64,000 bases of DNA from Owenia fusiformis (taxonomy: Eukaryota; Annelida; Polychaeta; Sabellida; Oweniidae): the NCBI GenBank assembly GCA_903813345.2, contig CAIIXF020000005.1, forward strand, positions 14,201,375 through 14,265,374, given 5' to 3'. Each line of letters opens with the position of its first letter. Position 1 is the stretch's first letter. The position numbers and the translations under genes were made by a program. Positions 55,128 through 64,000 of this stretch are shown piece by piece. The notes below the pieces were generated by a model that saw only the letters and a program-made list of their open reading frames with translations, was not told the origin of the DNA and did no database searches.

Positions 55128-58100
55128 CTATTTGGTTGTGGTCTCCAATGGTGGTGTTGTGTTTTTGTTTGCTTCTTCAGAACTCACATTTTCACATTTG
55201 TCTCCATAGTAACTAGGGGGGCAGATACATATTAGATCTCCATAACTATTTACAGTGCAAGTTCCACCATTTTTGCAATATGGATTGCCACCCCTTCCTG
55301 CTCTTCTACACAGTCTCTCTGAAACAGTAATGTAATACATATGATTGAAATAGATAATAACTACATAACCTTCATTTTAACATTTTTGCAATATGGATTG
55401 CCACCCCTTCCTGCTCTTCTACACAGTCTCTCTGAAACAGTAACATGTGATACATATGATTGAAATAGATAACTACATAACCTTCATTTTAACATTTTTG
55501 CAATATGGATTGCCACCCCTTCCTGCTCTTCTACACAGTCTCTCTGAAACAGTAACATGTGATACATATGATTGAAATAGATAACTACATAACCTTCATT
55601 TTAACATTTTTGCAATATGGATTGCCACCCCTTCCTGCTCTTCTACACAGTCTCTCTGAAACAGTAACATGTGATACATATGATTGAAATAGATAACTAC
55701 ATAACCTTCATTTTAACATTTTTGCAATATGAATTGCCACCCCTTCCTGCTCTTCTACACAGTCTCTCTGAAACAGTAACATGTGATACATATGATTGAA
55801 ATAGATAACTACATAACCTTCATTTTAACATTTTTGCAATATGGATTGCCACCCCTTCCTGCTCTTCTACACAGTCTCTCTGAAACAGTAACATGTGATA
55901 CATATGATTGAAATAGATAACTACATAACCTTCATTTTAACATTTTTGCAATATGGATTGCCACCCCTTCCTGCTCTTCTACACAGTCTCTCTGAAACAG
56001 TAACATGTGATAAACGTGATTGAAATAGATAACTACATAACCTTCATTTTAACATTTTTGCAATATGGATTGCCACCCCTTCCTGCTCTTCTACACATGC
56101 AGTCTCTCTGAAACAGTAACATGTGATATACGTGATTGAAATAGATAACTACATAACCTTCATTTTAACATTTTTGCAATATGGATTGCCACCCCTTCCT
56201 GCTCTTCTACACAGTCTCTCTGAAACAGTAACATGTGATACATATGATTGAAATAGATAACTACATAACCTTCATTTTAACATTTTTGCAATATGGATTG
56301 CCAACCCTTCCTGCTCTTCTACACAGTCTCTCTGAAACAGTAACATGTGATACATATGATTGAAATAGATAATAACTACATAACCTTCATTTTAACATTT
56401 TTGCAATATGGATTGCCAACCCTTCCTGCTCTTCTACACAGTCTCTCTGAAACAGTAACATGTGATACATATGATTGAAATAGATAATAACTACATAACC
56501 TTCATTTTAACATTTTTGCAATATGGATTGCCAACCCTTCCTGCTCTTCTACACAGTCTCTCTGAAACAGTAACATGTGATACATATGATTGAAATAGAT
56601 AATAACTACATAACCTTCATTTTAACATTTTTGCAATATGGATTGCCAACCCTTCCTGCTCTTCTACACAGTCTCTCTGAAACAGTAACATGTGATATAC
56701 GTGATTGAAATAGATCACTACATAACCTTTATTAAACTGTTACTCCTAATGAATTCTCCATATTCTCTCTATGCTGATACTTATTTTATGGGTTTCCATA
56801 TTGGTTATACGAGTATACACCATTGGCCCTGTTTCCCCCTGCCTCATAAAAATTGGTGCGTTTGTCCAAAATCACCATGTAAGCCCACCAAATGGTGCTA
56901 TTCTTTATTGAGACTTACCTATGTTGACTTCACATTCTTTTCCCGCATATCCAGGCTCGCAAACACAAGAGAAATAGTGTTGCGTGGTTTCATCATTAAA
57001 TGTACAATTTCCATGCTGACAGTCTAGCATAGAGCAAAACGCATCTGAAATAAATAAAGTTGAAGTTGATGTTCAGTTGATTTCTATACTTCTCTTGAAT
57101 GGTATCTCAGAGACAAGTTCATTAATGAAGAAATATTTTTGATTCAAGTGGTTGGTAAATCTACATGTCATAATATGGAGAAGCGGGTTAACCATTACGA
57201 AGGGTGTCAAAAAACCAAACCAGTTGTTTTAGGTGTTATGTAAATTGTGTATTAACATGTAAAATCCTGTTTTTTTTTATAAAACTCCAGGCTGTAATAT
57301 ATACTTGGTGGCAAAACTCATAACTGGCAATATGTAATAAATTCTACATTTACTGCCTGTATAAACTTACCAGATGGTTCATCACAGAAGCGACCTTTGA
57401 AGTATGGCTTACATTGACATTGGGCATCAGATGTTTCGCCATCTATTGTGCACCAAGAACCCTCCTTGCAGAGATCTCTTATCACAAACTCCTCGCATGG
57501 GCTCTCTGGTGATAATTAGGATACATATATGGGATAATACATCCGTACACATTTATATACTATCAGAGCTTTTTTGGTAAATAACAATATCTGAATTTTA
57601 ATTTCTTTTATGATGTTTGAGTGGAACTCTTGCGGATCAATTTGCACAAAAAATGTTTTCATGAAAATGATTATAAAGATATTTTTAGCAAAAATAAACA
57701 TGTAGTCAATACATTTTGTTTAAACTGTTCTTTGTGATATCAAAGATGGTGGCAATGAATTTTGTTTTCTAGATTTAATTAGCAAATGAAAAGCCTAGTT
57801 TCCGTTTATATTACTACGAGTGTCTGAGTGTCATCTGATATGATACTGTGAGAGAAGTTTTCAAAACTTCTCGAGATATTTCTTTGACTGTTGTCACTGT
57901 CAGTTGAAATCAAATGAATGGGTATACTTTTTTTGATACTCGATTTAGACTGACAACATATACATACATACAAAAATATACTGTACCTTTTGTGTAAAAC
58001 ACACACCAAGGATCTCCTTCAAATTCAGGCTCCCATCTGCCATTTACACATATCTGTTCTTTCACTGGTTCTACAAATACTGGATATGTCTTATTAGAGC

Positions 58101-61100
58101 AACTCCAGTCGACTTTGGAACCACAGTTCATTCCATTTGATATAGCAGTATCACCCTCTCGTCTGTCTATAGCTTTATTGGGAGGACATGAGCATGAAGG
58201 TTCTTCACAGTTTGGTCCTGTGAAGTTTGCTGGACACAAGCACATGGCTCTATTTAGGTCGATTTTATCAACAGTACATGTTCCTCCATTTTGGCAAAAG
58301 GGAGCGCTACCTGTGCTTGCTGCAGTGCAAATATTTTCTAGAAATCACATAAAATGATCAATAATATTTTGTGAAATAAAAATTTCGAACCAGGACAGTC
58401 TTCTCTTTTGTCTTATTGCTCAATTTTACCCAATCTCTGTTCCACAACTAGTTACTTTGACGAAACGTCAATGTAACAAAATGGATGAACTTCCTAGATA
58501 CGAGTTTTTTGGTTTAAGTCATGTTGCGGGTTATCATTTGACAAAAAATTAGGTAATATAGTCTAGCTTTTAGAAATGCTCTCGGTTCCGAATTTGATTT
58601 TTGAATAAACTGTTATTCATGCATTTAGACCATCGCTTTTGTTACATTGACATAAGTCATCAAAGTAACATACATTGGTAATGACTTTTGTCAATGTAAC
58701 AAAAGCGAGGAGCTAAGTATATGAATTGCAACTTCATGCAAATTCCAAATTGAAGAAACTTGTTAAAACTAGACTATATTTTCTACCTTTGTGCTAATTG
58801 ATAATCTGCAACTTGACTTATAAGTAGGTTTAAATCGAGAAATTAAAAAACTTGTAACCAGGAAGTTCATCCACTTTGTAACATTGACGTTTCATCAAAG
58901 TAAATAGTTGTAGAACAATGCCAATGAAGTAAGACATTAGAAACACGACATGAAAGCTGAAAAAATATAGACAAACTTTCTATCTTACACATTTGATTTA
59001 AAAATCTATACTGTGTTCCCAAATAGAAACTGATTTGCAATTTTAAAATTGCCATGCATTAATACCTTAAAGTATTTCCTCACCATTTATCAATATATTA
59101 AAGAAAAAAACCTACCAATGTCGACATTACAACTTGGACCTCCATATCCTGGCTCACATTCACAGTAGAAGTAGTGATCGGGATCCTTGTCATGAAATAT
59201 GCAGTTGCCATGGACACAATTTATCATCGAGCAATACTTGTCTGGAATTGAAATTCGATCAGCATTAATGTGCATTAAAGGAAGAATATTGTGAGTGTAA
59301 TACAATTGAATACATTGAACAATGAATTTACATACTTTTTGTTGCTTGGTTGAATGGCTATGGATCTCAAGTGTTCCCAAGAGGAAGATAAAATTACAAG
59401 AAATGGGTCAAGCCAAGTTGGGAATATTTGTGCAAATTTCCTTCATGGATCGAAAAATATCATTTAACTCAATATAGGTGGCGATGTGTTTAAAGGTACA
59501 TTGTAGGTCAGTTGACAAAACTGAAACATCTTTTGTCAATATCTGGGTGGGTGCTTTTTTTCAGGCTCGGGTATTTTGACAAAAGTAAATTGGGGTCATA
59601 GTCATTCTTCAGGGCAGGTTTGAGGCACCAACGATTGATTTTGGAGTTTTTCTAAGGAATGAACCAACAAAACATGTTTATACAAGATAAGATTAGATAA
59701 TGATAAGATAATATTAGATAAGATAATGTAGAAACTCCCATTTGACTACCTCTTCAATGAATTCCCATATAAACTCACCAGATGGTTCATCACAGAACTC
59801 GCCTGTGAAGTATGGCCTACATTGACATTGGGCATCAGATGTTTCTCCGTCTACTGTGCACCAAGAACCCTCCTTGCAGAGATCTCTCTTAACAAACTCA
59901 TCACAGGGGTTCACTAGTAATAAACATACCATCGGTTTAAATGTTGTGTGGTTTATGATATTCTCAAGATAATGTCATAGTTCAGAAGAATTAATTTTTA
60001 TCAATGAAAAAACAATTTGAGAAAAAACAATTAGTTACTATAGCAACAATAAAATGTTACATTAAGCTGTCAAATTTTGATGAAACTTGGCATCATATTG
60101 AAAGGTTTGTGTTTGCATACCTTTTGTATAGTCAGCGCACCAAGGATCTCCTTCAAATTCTGGCTCCCATTTGCCATTCACACACGTTTGCTTTTTCACT
60201 GGTTCTATAAATACTGGATAGTTCCTTTGAGAGCAACTCCATTCAACTGTGGATTCACAATCCATTCCATCTGATAATCTAGTAACCCCCTCTTGCCTGT
60301 CCAAAGCTTTATTAGGGGGACATGCACATCCAGGTTTTTCACAATATGCTCCAGTGAAGTTAGCAGGACACAGACAGACAGCTATTGATGGGTTATCTAT
60401 ATCAACAGTACATGATCCTCCGTTTTGACAAAAGGGAGCACCACCCCTACTTGCTCTTTGGCAGATACGCTCTGTAAATCAATGAAACTATACAGTAAAC
60501 TTATGTTACCTTCATGGGCTTTTTATTTTAATTCATTAACCATGTTTTTGAAAATGCAATTTGACATTATACTAGTTTCTTCGATTTTCAAGAAACTTAT
60601 ACTGAAACATCTTTTTATAAGAGGTATATCAGCATCCTCCGTCGCAGGTGTCCAGATTCAGTACCTCCTTCTTCCCCCCTGCTATCACCAACTTGGAAGC
60701 GCCCGATTAAACTGAGTAACGTGATCTAATTATGCAACGGACAACGAATCAAATTGCGTGTTCTTAATCGGGGAAATGCTAACTGCTTATAGCAGGGTGT
60801 AAAAAGAAAGAAAATATTCTGGATTTTGAAGACCCGTGATCAGAGGATGGTATATCAGTAGTAGATAGATTTTAATCTATCTTCATTTTCATCCATTTGG
60901 TCACATGTTTTAAAATCATTCTCTTTGAATTAAAAGTAAGAAAACCCCTACCTATATTGATGTTACAATATGTACCGCCATATCCTGCCTCACATTCACA
61001 TGAGAAGTAATGATCTGGATCCTTGTCATGAAAGGTACAGTTGCCATGGTGACAATCTATCATTGAGCAATAGTTGTCTGGAATTGAAAATCATTTTCCA

Positions 61101-63657
61101 AAATATGACATGCTATTGTCTGAGTGTTTCGAAAGGCATGTAAAATCTGTCATTGATTTATGGTAAGTGAGATGTAGAAATATTCATGATCTTTAGAGAA
61201 AACCTTAGTGATTTAGATAAAAAAAAGTCAGTGAAATGTTTAGAATTGTGTGATTTCCTTCACTTTTGACTGCTCTATATAATGTCATCTTTCTTTTGAT
61301 ATGAATGCATATTTACCAGTTGGTTCATCACAGAAGCGACCTCTGAAGTATGGCCTACATTGACATTGGGCATTGGATGTTTCTCCGTCTACCGTGCACC
61401 AAGAACCCTCCTTGCAGAGATCTCTTTTCACAAATTCCTCACATGGGTTCTCTATTGATAATTGGCATACATGGGGTAAAATGAGATGTAAATGTACATT
61501 TATATATTGACAGGCATTAGATCAATAGATAAATATTTCTTCATTTTAATTTTGTATTTACGTAAAGTAGTTCTCTGAGAATTAATTTGCAGACAACAAT
61601 ATTCTTTCTTTAGAACACCATTATATCAAACATTAAGACAAAGAAAGATCCACAATTGATTTTCTATATCTGGTAGGTCTATACAACATTATGTAACACA
61701 TTGCATGAAACATGTCTTGGGAAATTTAATGAAATAATTGTCAGAGAAACTAGATGAAACCAGGCAAAACATATGATGATTAAAATAAAGAGGCCCTTAT
61801 CTACGTTGAAGCAACGTCTGAGTTGAAAATGATTGAGTTTAATTTTTTTTTTCATTTTAATATATCTGACTTATGTTCCTATTGTGTATTATTGAGTGAT
61901 CTACTATATTGTTAAAGTCTCAGTAGTGTACAATATTTGCAGTAATATGTAAGATTTACAATTACATCAACTTGATGCTTCAAGAAATGCAGTTTTGAAA
62001 ATCGTGAACGACATTGTGGGAAAACACAAGAATTCTGAATCTTCAAACCTTAATTGACAATGTTTTTGACAAAAAGCTCCAGACTGAAAACATATGTATC
62101 ATATACTGTACCTTTTGTGTAAAACACACACCACGGATCTCCTTCAAATTCAGGCTCCCATCTGCCATTTACACATATTTGTTCTCTCACTGGTGCTACA
62201 AATACTGGATATGTCTTATTAGAGCAACTCCAGTCAACTTTGGAACCACAGTTCATTCCATTTGATATAGCAGTATCCCCCTCTCGTCTGTCTATAGCTT
62301 TATTGGGAGGACATGAGCATGAAGGTTCTTCACAGTTTGGTCCTGTGAAGTTTGCTGGACACAAGCATATGGCTCTATATGGGTCGATTTTATCAACAGT
62401 ACATGTTCCCCCATTTTGGCAAAAGGGAGCGCTACCTGTGCTTGCTGCAGAGCAAAGATTTTCTGTAAATCAAGTAAATTAATCATTTATATTTTGTAAA
62501 GTTCAAATTTTGAACCAGAGCTTTTAGTCTACTCTTTTATCTTATTACTCAGTTTTTCCAATTAAGTAACAAGAAACAAGACAAGTTATACTTAATATTT
62601 TACATAGAGAGCCACCAAACTTACAAGCTTAAACATTTTGAAAACTCAATTGTGTTCAAAAATAGAAACTGGTTTGCAATTTTGAAGTTGCACCTAAACA
62701 GCATTTCCTCACCATTCAACAATATATTGAAGATAAACCTACCGATATCAACATTGCAATTTGGTCCTCCGTATCCTGGCTCACATTCACAGTAGAAGTA
62801 GTGATCGGGATCCTTGTCATGAAATATGCAGTTGCCATGGACACAATTTATCATTGAGCAATACTTGTCTGGAATTGAAATTTGATCAACATTAATGTTA
62901 TTACTGACAAGATAATGCAGAAAACTCTCCTTTGCACTACTTCTCCAATGAATTCCCATATGAACTTACCAGATGGTTCATCACAGAAGCGACCTCTGAA
63001 GTTTGGCCTACATTGACATTGGGCATCAGATGTTTCTCCGTCTACTGTGCACCAGGAACCCTCCTTGCAGAGATCTCTCTTGACAAACTCTTCACAGGGG
63101 TTCACTATTAATAAACGTACCATTGGTTTAAATGCTGTGTGGTTTATGATACTTATTGTTATTCTATAGATAAGTTCATAGATCAAAAGAATTTAATATT
63201 AAAATATTGTTTACAATTAGTAACTATAGCAACAATAAAATATTACTTAAAGCTGACGAATTTGGATGAAACTCGGCATCATATTGAAAGTTTTGTGTTT
63301 GCATACCTTTTGTGTAGGCAGCACACCAAGGATCTCCTTCAAATTCTGGCTCCCATTTGCCATTCACACACGTTTGCTTTTTCACCGGTTCTATAAATAC
63401 TGGATAGTTCCTTTGAGAGCAACTCCATTCAACTGTGGATTCACAATCCATTCCATCTGATAATCTAGTAACCCCCTCTTGCCTGTCCAAAGCTTTATTA
63501 GGGGGACATGCACATCCAGGTTTTTCACAATGTGGTCCAGTGAAATTGGCAGGACACAGACAGACAGCTATTGATGGGTTATCTATATCAACAGTACATG
63601 TTCCTCCATTTTGGCAAAAGGGAGCATCACTGCCACTTGCTCTTTGGCAGATGCGTT
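55128..63657 (-). CDS. Modular EGF / sushi-like protein, 3' part (13 exons)
   Basis: Exons on minus are 63657-63307, 63104-62970, 62868-62743, 62462-62112, 61451-61317, 61077-60952, 60471-60121, 59913-59779, 59241-59116, 58337-57987, 57505-57371, 57044-56919 and 55318-55128. Introns are all phase 1. They form four cassettes with exon lengths of 351, 135 and 126 bp, about 879 residues in all. The 351-bp exon encodes an EGF (FCQNGGTCTVD, CPANFTGPHCE) and a sushi-like module (CVNGKWEPEFEGDPWC). The other two encode one six-cysteine EGF each (DLCKEGSWCTVDGETSDAQC; CSMINCVHGNCIFHDKDPDH). The last exon holds one more EGF (YCKNGGTCTV) and a Thr-rich tail to TAG. Its GTGAGT at about 55178 could instead be a donor to a further exon. 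No membrane anchor is seen. The N-terminus lies beyond 64000. Probably a secreted or matrix protein; partner unknown. Confidence 0.88.
55376..56703 (-). repeat. 112-bp tandem array containing an EGF-gene 3' splice site
   Basis: About 12 copies lie in the last intron, upstream of the real exon in transcription. On minus each reads 'ttactgtttcag/agagactg' and continues with about the first 55 bp of the exon (coding RLCRRAGRGGNPYCKN), then intron sequence (ttaaaatgaaggttatgtag). The copies differ by only a few bases. Using a decoy acceptor would read into a stop within about 10 codons of the copied exon end. Confidence 0.92.
58445..58910. mobile_element. Inverted-repeat element with a second palindrome at its centre
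   Basis: The outer ends (caactagttactttgacgaa and the complement of ttcatcaaagtaaatagttg) match over about 57 bp. The centre (58631-58712) is another inverted pair (cgcttttgttacattgacat / gtcaatgtaacaaaagcg). It lies in an EGF-gene intron and is absent from the equivalent intron of the neighbouring cassette, so it inserted after the cassette duplication. Confidence 0.8.
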
Positions 63658-64000
63658 CTGTAAATCAATGAAACAATATGCAGTAATATGCTTGTAGTAA
63701 ATTCATGTCACATGGAACATTGGCCATGTTTTTAGGACACATTATATGAATTTATTTTCTCAGATAAAAATATATACTGAAACATTTTTTTGTTAGAGTT
63801 AGTATGGATGGATTTTTACCATCTTCATCCAGATTCCCTCCTTCATATGTTTTCAAACCATTCTTCTATAGAATTACCCTGTACTAGCGTTTATAGATAT
63901 AAACTACCCTCTGCCTAGTGTAGACTAAATTAAGGTTCAGTAGCCCCACTCCCAGAACCTATGCCTGTTATAGGCCGGGTCATAAATAATTTCAAACCTA
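63658..64000. other. Intron of the EGF gene, nothing recognised
   Basis: AT-rich sequence upstream of the first visible EGF exon, with no further exon or repeat end before the window edge. Confidence 0.5.

Noticed and set aside
60004-60274. Plus-strand frames across the EGF gene (also at 58115, 62240, 63139 and 63435)
   Set aside because: They are antisense to EGF/sushi-like exons and recur in every cassette because the exons are duplicated.

Overview
The window is nuclear DNA from an intron-rich animal. AT content is high, most introns carry short inverted-repeat elements, and there are Ly6, EGF/sushi-like and ankyrin-SOCS genes. Together with the abundance of small palindromic elements this fits a marine spiralian such as a mollusc or brachiopod, but the sequence alone does not fix the species. 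Six multi-exon genes could be assembled by matching splice sites and phases, and two more are seen only in part.

Left part (1-21 kb): a minus-strand secreted coiled-coil protein runs off the left edge (206-506). A complete minus-strand secreted 10-cysteine protein follows (2163-4869, with a TATA box near 5590). The plus-strand RNA helicase gene DDX56 (6697-20991, C-terminal half only) has a 9.6 kb intron that holds two minus-strand Ly6/uPAR genes (8220-9156 and 11680-14017) and a solitary Ly6 signal-peptide exon (10365-10410).

Middle part (23-50.5 kb): BCCIP is complete on plus (23255-32377), with a 4 kb nest of inverted repeats in its first intron. A minus-strand ankyrin-SOCS-box (ASB-type) gene (35464-45727) starts only 38 bp from a divergent plus-strand MUS81-like nuclease gene (45766 onward). 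The MUS81-like gene breaks off after the ERKR exon at 50447. Its remaining exons are not in the window.

Right part (50.5-64 kb): repeats and inverted-repeat elements, then a minus-strand modular gene (55128-63657, 5' end outside) built of a repeated three-exon cassette encoding EGF+sushi-like, EGF and EGF modules, all in phase 1-1.

The most unusual pattern is that several tandem arrays contain exon-intron junctions of the gene they sit in. A 5' splice site is copied in DDX56 (16411-16775). A 3' splice site with 27 bp of exon is copied about 14 times in the ASB gene (38130-38965). A 3' splice site with about 55 bp of exon is copied about 12 times in the EGF gene (55376-56703). Two other arrays abut or lie close to 3' splice sites. 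Each array places decoy splice sites beside the real one.

Mobile DNA is otherwise dominated by short terminal-inverted-repeat elements, mostly with apparent TA target sites. There is also a decayed mariner with very long terminal repeats, two LINE fragments, and a satellite-bearing repeat family present as two long inverted copies flanking the ASB/MUS81 pair.
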